Below are positions 1-8,060 of a stretch of DNA of 60,637 nt, one piece after another (positions within the stretch are counted from its first letter, which is position 1; each line of letters starts with the position of its first letter). The DNA comes from DASXRC01 sp036506495. GTDB lineage: Bacteria; Actinomycetota; Actinomycetes; Mycobacteriales; Micromonosporaceae. Under the pieces are notes generated by a model that did no database searches, was not told the origin of the DNA, and saw nothing but the letters and a program-made list of their open reading frames with translations. The stretch is from the NCBI GenBank assembly GCA_036506495.1, contig DASXRQ010000061.1:1-60637 (forward strand). Direction: 5' to 3'. A program made the position numbers and the translations under genes.

Positions 1-342
1 CGGGAGCGCGAGTTCGTCGAGGCCGCGCGGGCCGCCGGGGCGCCGGCAACGCACCTGCTGTTCCGGCAGGTGCTGCCGAACATCTGGGCGCCGATCCTGG
101 TCGTGTTCTCGCTCGCCGTGCCCGGCTACATCACCGCCGAGGCGGCCCTGTCCTTCCTCAACATCGGGGTGATCGAGCCGACCCCTGACCTCGGCCGGAT
201 GATCTTCAGGAGCATCAACTACCTGCAGACGGATCCGGCCTTCACGCTCCTGCCCGGCGTGACGATCTTTTTGCTCGTCCTCACGTTCAACTTGTTCGGT
301 GACTCCGTGCGCGACGCGCTGGACCCGAAATCGTCACGCTAA
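1..342 (+). CDS. Peptide ABC transporter permease, DppC/OppC type (3' fragment)
   Basis: This is the C-terminal ~113 residues of an inner-membrane permease of the dipeptide/oligopeptide importer family; the gene begins before the window. The frame is open from base 1. The first residues form the EAA loop (EFVEAARAAGAP, then RQVLPN) that docks onto the ATPase subunit. Two hydrophobic segments follow, and the gene ends in the DALDPK-type tail usual for DppC proteins. The receptor gene starts 28 nt downstream, so it is the upstream part of the same operon. Placing the C permease before the receptor and the B permease is not the textbook A-B-C-D-F order. Transported substrate cannot be read from this fragment. 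Confidence 0.9.
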   Translation, partial: REREFVEAARAAGAPATHLLFRQVLPNIWAPILVVFSLAVPGYITAEAALSFLNIGVIEPTPDLGRMIFRSINYLQTDPAFTLLPGVTIFLLVLTFNLFGDSVRDALDPKSSR

Positions 343-370
343 CCGGCCAAGGTTGTCCATGAAGGGAGAA

Positions 371-2134
371 ATGCACGTGCGGAAAACATTGGCAACGGCC
401 TCAGTCGGTGCCATCGCGCTAGCGATGGTGGCCACCGGCTGTGGCAGCAGTAACACCGGGGGCGGTGGGAACAAGGACACCGGTAAGACCCTCGAGAGCG
501 CCATATCGATGGATCCGAAGGATTCCCTCGGCCCGGCGAAGCGGCCGGACGGCGCGGTCAAGGGTGGCAACCTCACCACCCTGCTCGTTGACGACTTCGA
601 GCACCTCGACCCGGCCCGGAGCTACGTGAACATCCAGCAGGTCGCGATGGGCCTGGTCTATCGGACGCTGACGGTGTTCAAGGAGGGCAAGGACTCCTCC
701 GGCGCGGTCAAGTCAACGCTCGTCGGCGACCTCGCCGAGACCCCAGGCGTTGACGTGAACAAGGACTGCAAGACCTGGAAGTTCACCCTCAAGAAGGGCA
801 TCAAGTACGAGGACGGCACCGAGGTCAAGGCCGCGGACGTCGCGTACGGCATCGGTCGGTCGTTCGCCCCCGACCTCGCCGAGGGCCCGCACTACATCCA
901 GCAGTGGCTCGCCGGTGACGCCAACTACAACGCCACCTACAAGGGCCCCTACAACGGTGGCGCGGAGGTCCCCCCGAACCTGCAGGTCAATGGCGACTAC
1001 GAGCTGGTCTTCAACTTCAACGCGCCGCACTGCGACATGCCGTACGCCGCGTCGATGCCGATGACCGCGCCGGTGCCGAAGGCGAAGGACACCAAGACCG
1101 ACTACGACAAGCGGCCGTTCTCCTCCGGGCCGTACAAGATCAAAGAATACAAGAAGGACGTCTCGCTGGTCCTCGACCGCAACCCCAACTGGGACCCGAA
1201 GTCCGACGCGGTGCACACGGCCGACCCGGACACGTTTACATTCTCGATCGGCAACGAGGCCGACGCCATCGCCAACCGGCTGATCGCCGACAGCGGCCCC
1301 GACCAGCAGGCGATCACCTGGACCAACGTCGTCTCCGAGCTCGTCCCGAAGACGCAGGACCCGGCGGTCCAGCAGCGCGTGATCTCCGGCCCGACCCAGT
1401 TCGTGTGGCGGTTCGACATCAACACCCAGCGGGTGAAGGACCTCAACGTCCGCAAGGCCCTCGCGGTCGCGGCGGACAAGCAGGCCATGCTCAAGCCGAT
1501 CGGTGGATCGACGGCCGGTACCCCCACCACGACGCAGCTGTCGCCGACGGTGGCCGGGTACAAGAAGTACGACGTGTTCGGCGTCCCGGACACCGGTGAC
1601 CCGGCGAAGGCCAAGGAGCTGCTCGGCGGCAAGACGGTCTCGCTGGTGTTGGCGCACGCGAACTCGAGCCGGCGCACGAACCAGGCCGTGGCGGCGAAGG
1701 CGTTCTTCGAGAAGGCCGGCTTCAAGATCACGCTGGCGCCGATCGATGCGGCGAGCTACTACACCGAGATCGGCAAGAAGAACAACAAGTACGACATCTA
1801 CCTGGCCGGCTGGGGCTCCGACTGGCCGTCGGGCTCGACCGTGCTGCCGGTCCTCTTCGGTGGCGACCAGATCGTGCCGGAGGGCAACTACAACACGTCG
1901 TACTCCAACTTCCCCGAGATCAACGACGAGATCGCCCGGATCAGCAAGCTGCCGGCCGCGGAGGCGACCACGCAGTGGGCTGCGCTCGACGAGAAGATCA
2001 CGCGGGACTTCGTCCCGTCGATTCCGCTCTACAACGACCGGAACTACACGCTGGTCGGCTCGAAGGTGGGCGGGTACTACCTGTCCCTCGCCTTCGGCGT
2101 GGCGAGTCTGAACACGATCTTCGTCAAGCCCTGA
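371..2134 (+). CDS. Peptide ABC transporter substrate-binding lipoprotein (SBP family 5)
   Basis: Extracytoplasmic receptor of the importer, 587 aa, about the usual length for DppA/OppA-like proteins. The N-terminus is basic, then hydrophobic, and ends in VATGC with Cys24 as the probable lipid-modified residue. A Gly/Asn/Thr linker follows, then a family 5 solute-binding fold with typical blocks: LTTLLVDDFEHLDPAR, WKFTLKKGIKYEDG, SSGPYKI, and NVRKALAVAADKQ. I chose the ATG at 371 because AGGGAG lies just upstream at 363-368; an in-frame ATG at 359 would add only four residues. It sits between permease C and permease B genes. A strong hairpin follows the stop codon, which could let the receptor be made in excess over the permeases. 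Ligand specificity is not readable. Confidence 0.93.
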   Translation: MHVRKTLATASVGAIALAMVATGCGSSNTGGGGNKDTGKTLESAISMDPKDSLGPAKRPDGAVKGGNLTTLLVDDFEHLDPARSYVNIQQVAMGLVYRTLTVFKEGKDSSGAVKSTLVGDLAETPGVDVNKDCKTWKFTLKKGIKYEDGTEVKAADVAYGIGRSFAPDLAEGPHYIQQWLAGDANYNATYKGPYNGGAEVPPNLQVNGDYELVFNFNAPHCDMPYAASMPMTAPVPKAKDTKTDYDKRPFSSGPYKIKEYKKDVSLVLDRNPNWDPKSDAVHTADPDTFTFSIGNEADAIANRLIADSGPDQQAITWTNVVSELVPKTQDPAVQQRVISGPTQFVWRFDINTQRVKDLNVRKALAVAADKQAMLKPIGGSTAGTPTTTQLSPTVAGYKKYDVFGVPDTGDPAKAKELLGGKTVSLVLAHANSSRRTNQAVAAKAFFEKAGFKITLAPIDAASYYTEIGKKNNKYDIYLAGWGSDWPSGSTVLPVLFGGDQIVPEGNYNTSYSNFPEINDEIARISKLPAAEATTQWAALDEKITRDFVPSIPLYNDRNYTLVGSKVGGYYLSLAFGVASLNTIFVKP

Positions 2135-2151
2135 CCTAACAGAAGAGGTTC

Positions 2152-2180
2152 GTGGGGTGACCGCTCGGCGGTCACCCCAC
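2152..2180 (+). terminator. Intra-operon hairpin after the receptor gene
   Basis: A perfect 13-bp stem (GTGGGGTGACCGC with its complement) closes on a 3-nt loop, starting 17 nt after the receptor stop codon. No U-tract follows. It probably acts as a partial terminator or an mRNA 3'-end stabiliser between receptor and permease B; that role is inferred from position. Confidence 0.7.
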
Positions 2181-2208
2181 GACCGCAGGTCACCCGTGAA
2201 GGTGTGAG

Positions 2209-3198
2209 ATGCTCCGCTACCTCGTCAAGCGCGTGCTGCAGTCCGTGGTCACGTTGATCGTGATCAGCATCGTGACGTTCCTGTTGTTCTTCGTCGCACC
2301 GGCGAGCCCCGCGCGGATCATGTGCGGGAAGAACTGCGACGCCAACACGATCGCCAGCGTAGAGCACCGCTTGGGCATCGACCAGCCGATCACGACGCAG
2401 TACGTGAACTACATGAAGGGCATCTTCGTCGGGCGTACGTATGGGGAGGGCGACTTCGCGCGGCGCTGCCCCGCCCCGTGTCTCGGGTACTCGTTCCGCA
2501 GCGACGAGCCCGTGACGGACACCCTGAAGCGAACGGTCCCGGTCACCATCAGCATCGTCGCCGGCGCGGCGGTGGTCTGGTTGCTCATCGGCATCTCGCT
2601 CGGCATGGTCTCGGCGCTGCGCCGAGGCACGCTGTTCGACAAGGTGGCGATGGGCTCGGCGCTGACGTTCGCGTCCATGCAGGTCTACTTCCTGGGCCTC
2701 ATCTTCTTGTTGATCTTCGTCTACAGCACCAAAATAATGAACTTCCCGAGGTGGGTGCCGCCGACCGAGAATCCGGCCGCGTGGTTCAAGTCGATGATCC
2801 TCCCGTGGATCACCCTGGGCCTGCTCAACTCCGCGATCTACGCGCGGCTGTCCCGGGCACAGATGCTCGAGACGCTCTCCGAGGATTACGTTCGGACCGC
2901 CCGCGCCAAGGGCCTGCCCAAACGACGCGTGTACCTCAAGCACGCCCTGCGGGCCGCGCTGACGCCGATGGTCACGATCGCGGGCCTGGACATCGGCGCG
3001 GCGCTCGGCGGCACCGTCATCACGGAGACGGTGTTCAACCTGCAGGGCCTCGGCCGGACGGCGGTCGACAGCGCCGTGATCTGGAACATGCCGGTCGTCA
3101 TGGCTACCGTGTTGCTCGCGGCGTTCTTCATCGTCGTCATGAACGTCCTCGTGGACATGTTGTACGCGGTCATCGACCCGCGGGTCCGGCTCAGTTAG
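2209..3198 (+). CDS. Peptide ABC transporter permease, DppB/OppB type
   Basis: Integral membrane permease, 329 aa. TM1 spans about residues 10-30 and is followed by a large external region holding two CxxxC pairs (CGKNC and CPAPC). The BPD transport domain follows with several more TM segments. The EAA loop (EDYVRTARAKGLPK) starts at about residue 225 and contacts the ATPases. The protein ends in the conserved DMLYAVIDPRVR block found in DppB proteins. It pairs with the DppC fragment at the window start. The four external cysteines may form disulfides, which is inference. Confidence 0.93.
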   Translation: MLRYLVKRVLQSVVTLIVISIVTFLLFFVAPASPARIMCGKNCDANTIASVEHRLGIDQPITTQYVNYMKGIFVGRTYGEGDFARRCPAPCLGYSFRSDEPVTDTLKRTVPVTISIVAGAAVVWLLIGISLGMVSALRRGTLFDKVAMGSALTFASMQVYFLGLIFLLIFVYSTKIMNFPRWVPPTENPAAWFKSMILPWITLGLLNSAIYARLSRAQMLETLSEDYVRTARAKGLPKRRVYLKHALRAALTPMVTIAGLDIGAALGGTVITETVFNLQGLGRTAVDSAVIWNMPVVMATVLLAAFFIVVMNVLVDMLYAVIDPRVRLS

Positions 3199-3209
3199 GT
3201 GTGTGAGGT

Positions 3210-4303
3210 ATGAGCGAGAGAGACGTTCGGGTGGGTGACACGGCGAGTCGCCTCGGCAGCGGCGCCGGGGCCGACGGTGCGTACCTTCAGGTTCGCGACC
3301 TGACGGTACGGTTCGAGACCGAGGACGGCGTGGTCAAGGCCGTCACGGATATGTCCTTTGAGGTCGATCGCGGCAAGACGCTGGGGATCGTCGGCGAGTC
3401 GGGCTCGGGCAAGAGCGTGACGTCGCTCGCCATACTCGGGCTGCACAACCCCAAGCGCACCCATACGAGCGGCGAGATCCTCGTGGGCGGCCGGAACATC
3501 GTCGGCATGGACGACGAGGAGATCCGCAGGCTGCGGGGCCGGGACATGGCGATGATCTTCCAGGACCCGCTCTCCTCGCTGCACCCGTTCTTCAAGGTCG
3601 GCAAGCAGATATCCGAGGCGTACCTGATCCACCACAAGTCCGCGTCGGGGCGTGAGGCCGCCAAGCACGCGGTCGACATGCTCGGCCGGGTCGGCATCCC
3701 GCAGCCCGCACGCCGCGCGGAGCAGTACCCGCACGAGTTCTCCGGTGGCATGCGGCAGCGCGCGATGATCGCGATGGCCCTGGTCAACGACCCGGATCTG
3801 CTGATCGCGGACGAGCCGACGACCGCGCTGGACGTGACCGTCCAGGCGCAGATCCTGGACCTCCTGGAGGACCTGCAGCGCGAGTTCAACTCGGCGATCA
3901 TCCTGATCACCCACGACCTCGGGGTGGTCAGCCAGGTGGCCGACGATGTGCTCGTCATGTACGCCGGCCGCGCGGTCGAGCGCGGCACGGTGGAACAGGT
4001 TATGCGCCACCCGCAGCACCCCTACACCTGGGGCCTGCTCGCGTCCGTGCCGTCGCTGCACGGTGACGCGGAGGCCGACCTGGTGCCGATCAAGGGCAAC
4101 CCGCCGTCGCTGATCAACCTCCCGGCCGGATGCTCGTTCCATCCGCGCTGCCGGTACGCAGACCGTAACGGTCGCCTGTCGTTCGAGGTCGTGCCGGAGC
4201 TGCGGGAGGCCGACGAGGTGGGTCACTCCGCCGCCTGTCACCTGTCGCAGGCGGATCGCACGCGGCTGTACGAAGAGGACATCGCCTCGGCGGGGGTTGC
4301 GCT

Positions 4304-4307
<4 letters not shown>
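3210..4307 (+). CDS. Peptide ABC transporter ATPase, DppD/OppD type
   Basis: Cytoplasmic ATPase energising peptide uptake, 365 aa. Walker A is GESGSGKS near residue 62, the signature is FSGGMRQR near 177, and Walker B with the catalytic Glu is LLIADEP near 197, followed by TALD and the H-loop THD. The C-terminus has the oligopeptide-transporter extension with GCSFHPRC. The third cysteine usual in this motif is replaced (ADRNGRLSF), although the last one (AACHL) is kept, so a complete four-Cys cluster is missing. Its stop overlaps the next start as ATGA, implying translational coupling with the second ATPase. Confidence 0.94.
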
Positions 4308-5332
<1,025 letters not shown>

Positions 5333-5395
5333 CCGCCGCAGGGGCCCCGCGGCGCCCCGGACGCGGCCGCGCCCTCATCGATCATGGCCTCTCGC

Positions 5396-5458
5396 GTCGA
5401 TCATGGCCTTGTTGTCGTGCCTCGGAGATCAACTTACGGCCACAAGGCCATGATCCAT
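5396..5458. repeat. Palindromic element E1 (about 63 nt) between convergent genes
   Basis: Perfect 14-bp arms, GATCATGGCCTTGT at 5399-5412 and its complement at 5442-5455, enclose a 29-nt loop. Extra single arms lie nearby: GATCATGGCC again at 5380-5389, and its inverted core GCCATGATC at 5466-5474. The loop contains GGAGATCAACTTAC, nearly the same as the loop motif of the 49101 element (read on the other strand) and close to that at 34294. It lies between dppF-like (+) and chorismate mutase (-), so it could end transcription in both directions. Confidence 0.75.
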
Positions 5459-5495
5459 GAGGACAGCCATGATCGGCGAGGTGCGTGGTGGCCGA

Positions 5496-5813
5496 TCAGA
5501 GCGGGCCGCGGCCCGCCCGCAGCAGGAGCAGGCCGAGCTGGGTGCCGTCGGCGCCGAGTGCCTCGCGGAAGCGGTCCAGGATCTCGCGTTCCCGGGACAG
5601 CACAAGGCGGGTGCCGCCGGAGGCGACCCGGGTGGCGCCGACGCGTTGGGACAGCTCCGAGCGTTCCAACCACAGCGAGATCAGCTGACGGTCGATCTCG
5701 TCGATGCGCGCGCGCATCGCGAGGATCTCCGAGGCGGCGTCTGCCGTGCCGGCGGCCAACGTGGTCGGTCCGGTCTCGGAACCGGCGGGCTGCGGCGCGA
5801 GCGTCGCGGTCAT
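5496..5813 (-). CDS. aroQ: Chorismate mutase, AroQ class
   Basis: Converts chorismate to prephenate, the branch-point step to phenylalanine and tyrosine, in the cytoplasm. 105 aa, monofunctional. After ~28 poorly conserved residues come the three-helix AroQ features: MRARIDEIDRQL with Arg34 and Arg36, then LERSELSQRVGATR with Arg51, then LSREREILDRF. AAGGAG sits 6 nt before the ATG. Arg62 replaces the lysine seen at the equivalent place in the E. coli pheA domain. No DAHP synthase or prephenate gene is adjacent. Expression is probably controlled by the leader/terminator structure about 100 nt upstream. Confidence 0.9.
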   Translation of the reverse strand: MTATLAPQPAGSETGPTTLAAGTADAASEILAMRARIDEIDRQLISLWLERSELSQRVGATRVASGGTRLVLSREREILDRFREALGADGTQLGLLLLRAGRGPL

Positions 5814-5865
5814 CGCGTACTCCTTGGGCTCGTCGCCCCCTGATTCCCGGTGCCCGGGAACGACA

Positions 5866-5894
5866 AAGCCCCGGGCTCGTGGAGCCCGGGGCTT
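5866..5894 (-). terminator. Terminator hairpin of the chorismate mutase attenuator
   Basis: Perfect 13-bp GC-rich stem (AAGCCCCGGGCTC and its complement) with a 3-nt loop, lying between the leader peptide stop and the chorismate mutase start. On the transcribed strand it is followed by TGTCGTT, a weak U-run typical of actinobacterial terminators. A promoter-to-gene transcript must read through it, so it is the expected regulated terminator. Confidence 0.75.
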
Positions 5895-5896
5895 CG

Positions 5897-5949
5897 CGTA
5901 GGTCTTCGTTCAGGCGCTACCTACGGCTGCCGGACTCCCGGTGCCGTAG
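5897..5949 (-). promoter_or_regulatory. Pause hairpin and competing antiterminator strand of the attenuator
   Basis: CTACGGC (5949-5943) pairs with GCCGTAG (5927-5921) to form a hairpin over the 3' half of the leader ORF. The distal arm includes CGTAGGT (5925-5919), which can instead pair with ACCTACG (5903-5897) just before the terminator. These are mutually exclusive pairings of the 1:2 versus 2:3 kind. Whether the 2:3 form really blocks the terminator needs folding calculations; I only matched complementary strings. Confidence 0.6.
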
Positions 5950-5978
5950 TAAAAGTAGAAGCGCGCCTGGTCGATCAC
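5910..5978 (-). CDS. Phe/Tyr-rich leader peptide of chorismate mutase
   Basis: A 22-codon ORF starting with GTG reads MIDQARFYFYYGTGSPAAVGSA. Residues 7-11 are Phe-Tyr-Phe-Tyr-Tyr, exactly the two end products of the chorismate mutase branch. The codons are TTC TAC TTT TAC TAC; TTT is rare in such GC-rich DNA and would increase sensitivity to charged tRNA-Phe. No Shine-Dalgarno is present, but the start lies 7 nt after a -10-like hexamer, as for leaderless mRNAs. It ends in TGA 96 nt before the chorismate mutase ATG. Stalling at the aromatic codons would favour the downstream antiterminator. Confidence 0.72.
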   Translation of the reverse strand: MIDQARFYFYYGTGSPAAVGSA

Positions 5979-5985
5979 GAAGACG

Positions 5986-6013
5986 AGTATGCCACGACGA
6001 ACCGCCCGCGCAA
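5986..6013 (-). promoter_or_regulatory. Predicted promoter of the chorismate mutase leader
   Basis: On the minus strand, TTGCGC (6013-6008) and CATACT (5991-5986) are separated by 16 nt, each matching 4 of 6 consensus bases. The predicted start of transcription falls on the GTG of the leader ORF at 5978. The prediction is by eye. Confidence 0.5.
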
Positions 6014-6038
6014 GACCCTTCACCATCTTGTGAGACTC

Positions 6039-7886
6039 TCAGCCGAGCCTCGTGATCCGGTTCGCCGGGCCGGGCGCGACCGGGGCGTTAGCGCCCAGGT
6101 ACGCGACCAGCGCGTCCACGTCAAAGCCGGGTGCGGTGACCCGTCCGGTGCCGAGCGTGAGGTTCGTGAACCCGTCCCCGCCGTTGGCGAGGAAGTCGTT
6201 CGTCGTCACCCGGTAGGTGGCGGCCGGGTCGATCGGTACGCCGTTGAGCGCCATGCTGCTGACCCGGTCGCCGGCGGCAGGCGTCGAGTCGAAGCTGTAC
6301 GTGAAGCCCGCCGAGACCTGCAGGATGCGCTGGGTCAGGCCACCGCCGGTGGCGAATATCTGCTGCTCCAGCACGCTCTTCAGCTGCGCTCCGGTGAACG
6401 TCTGGGTCACCACCAGGTTGTTGAACGGCTGGACGGTGAAGCACTCCCCGTACGTCACGTCGCCGGGCGGCTCGCCGCCGGGGGAGTTCGCGTACGCCAG
6501 GTCGGCGCGGATGCCCCCGGGGTTCATCAGGGCGATCTGGGCGCCCGCGGAGGCGGTGGTGTACGCGAGCTGGGCGTCGGCGATGACGTCGCCCAGCGGG
6601 CTCTCGCCGTTCGCGCCCGCGCTCCGCGAGATGTCAGCGCTGATCTTGCCGACCACGCGGTTCGCGAGCGGGGCCACCGCGGCGCGGTACTTGTCCGCGA
6701 TCGCCTCGGCGCCCGGGTCGACCAGGTCCGGGTTGCGCACGAACACGCCCGGCGCGCTCTGCTGCCACGACCCGTCGGGGTTCCGCACGCCGTTCTCCAC
6801 GATCACGTTGTGCGCCGAGATAGTGGCGAACGTCCGGCTGACCTTGTCGAGAGTGAAGTCGATGTCGGTGATGAGCTGCCCGTTGGCTCCGGCGCTCGTC
6901 ACGATCGAGCTCGCGCCCGACGAGTTCGGCAGCGCGCACGTGTAGAACCGGTGCGTGTGGCCGGACACGACGATGCCGAACTCCGGCCGCAGGCCGGCCA
7001 CGATGTTGGTGATCGGGCCGGCGAAGTTGGCGCAGCTGGACGGGTCGATGACCGGCGGAGGCGCCGCCTGCGCGCCACCTTCGTGGATCAGCAGCACCAT
7101 CGCCTTGACGCCCGCGCTCTTGAGCACCTTGGCCCACGCGTTGGCGGTGGTGACCTCGTCGCGGAAGTCGACCGTCGTGATGCCGGCCGGGTTGACGATG
7201 CTCGGCGTGCCGCGCAGGGTCATGCCGACGAAGCCGACCGGTACGCCGTCCACGGAGCGGATGGTGGCCGGCGGGAGGATCGGCGCGCCGGTGTCCTTGT
7301 AGGTGACGTTCGCGGCGAGGTAGGGGAAGTCGGCGCCGGCGAAGCCGTCGCCGTCCTGGCACCCGTCGACCGGGTGACAGCCGCCGTTCTGCAGCCGGAG
7401 CAGCTCGGTCACGCCCTCGTCGAATTCGTGGTTGCCAACCGAGCTGATCTGCAGGCCCGCGTGGTTCATGAGCTCGATCGACGGCTCGTCGTGGAACGCG
7501 GCGCTCACGAGTGGGCTGGCGCCCACGATGTCGCCCGCCCCGACGGTGTACGAGGTGCGGTGCTCGCCGGACGCGTCCGGGCGCAGCCGGTTCAGCCAGG
7601 TGGTCAGGTACTCCACGCCGCCGGCGGGCGTGCCGTTCACGAGCCCTCCGCTGCCACCCGGCGGGTCGATCGCGCCGTGGAAGTCGTTGAATCCGAGCAG
7701 GTTGCCGAGGGCGGCCTTCTTCTCCGCGACGTCGGTGCCGTATGTGACGGCGGCCGGGGTCATCGGCGTCCAGCGCGCCGAGGCGGCGGATTGGCCGCTC
7801 CCGTGGGGCAGCGCGGCGATGACCGCGCCGACGGCGAGCGCCGGTATGGCCAGGTGGCGGAGAATCTTCCCCCCTGGACGTGTCAT
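6039..7886 (-). CDS. Secreted bifunctional 5'-nucleotidase / 2',3'-cyclic phosphodiesterase family protein
   Basis: Extracellular metallophosphoesterase of the UshA/5'-nucleotidase family, likely hydrolysing nucleotides for phosphate or nucleoside salvage. 615 aa. A signal peptide lies at about residues 1-35. Metal-binding motifs are NDFHG (Asp68, His70), GAGDIVGAS (Asp119), GNHEFDEG (Asn152, His153), and GHTHR near 309. The C-terminal nucleotidase domain has NPGGIRADL and NDFLANGGDGF, the substrate-base binding region. I chose the ATG at 7886 because GGGGAGGAA stands just before it; a longer frame to 7922 exists. It lacks an LPXTG sorting signal, so it is probably released. Confidence 0.93.
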   Translation of the reverse strand: MTRPGGKILRHLAIPALAVGAVIAALPHGSGQSAASARWTPMTPAAVTYGTDVAEKKAALGNLLGFNDFHGAIDPPGGSGGLVNGTPAGGVEYLTTWLNRLRPDASGEHRTSYTVGAGDIVGASPLVSAAFHDEPSIELMNHAGLQISSVGNHEFDEGVTELLRLQNGGCHPVDGCQDGDGFAGADFPYLAANVTYKDTGAPILPPATIRSVDGVPVGFVGMTLRGTPSIVNPAGITTVDFRDEVTTANAWAKVLKSAGVKAMVLLIHEGGAQAAPPPVIDPSSCANFAGPITNIVAGLRPEFGIVVSGHTHRFYTCALPNSSGASSIVTSAGANGQLITDIDFTLDKVSRTFATISAHNVIVENGVRNPDGSWQQSAPGVFVRNPDLVDPGAEAIADKYRAAVAPLANRVVGKISADISRSAGANGESPLGDVIADAQLAYTTASAGAQIALMNPGGIRADLAYANSPGGEPPGDVTYGECFTVQPFNNLVVTQTFTGAQLKSVLEQQIFATGGGLTQRILQVSAGFTYSFDSTPAAGDRVSSMALNGVPIDPAATYRVTTNDFLANGGDGFTNLTLGTGRVTAPGFDVDALVAYLGANAPVAPGPANRITRLG

Positions 7887-8045
7887 GTGTTCCTCCCCTG
7901 GTGGTGACGCGACACCGGTCATCTTCTCGATGAGGCAGGAACGGCGCTAGACCCGGCGGGTGACAACTCGACGTCGAGCGGGCCGCAAAGGTGGTCCGGT
8001 CGCGGCCGGCCGTGGCGCGGCCCCGGCACGGTCGTACGGCCGGCA

Positions 8046-8051
8046 TAGACT
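8046..8051 (+). promoter_or_regulatory. -10-like hexamer before the UvrD/PcrA gene
   Basis: TAGACT lies 9 nt before the ATG at 8061, and no clear Shine-Dalgarno is present, so the mRNA may have a very short or no leader. A -35 element is not obvious. Confidence 0.35.
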
Positions 8052-8060
8052 CGCCGTGCG

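Noticed and set aside
5850..7907. 685-codon plus-strand frame over the 5'-nucleotidase
   Set aside because: It would cover the attenuator and run antisense to an intact, motif-bearing gene; no recognisable protein.
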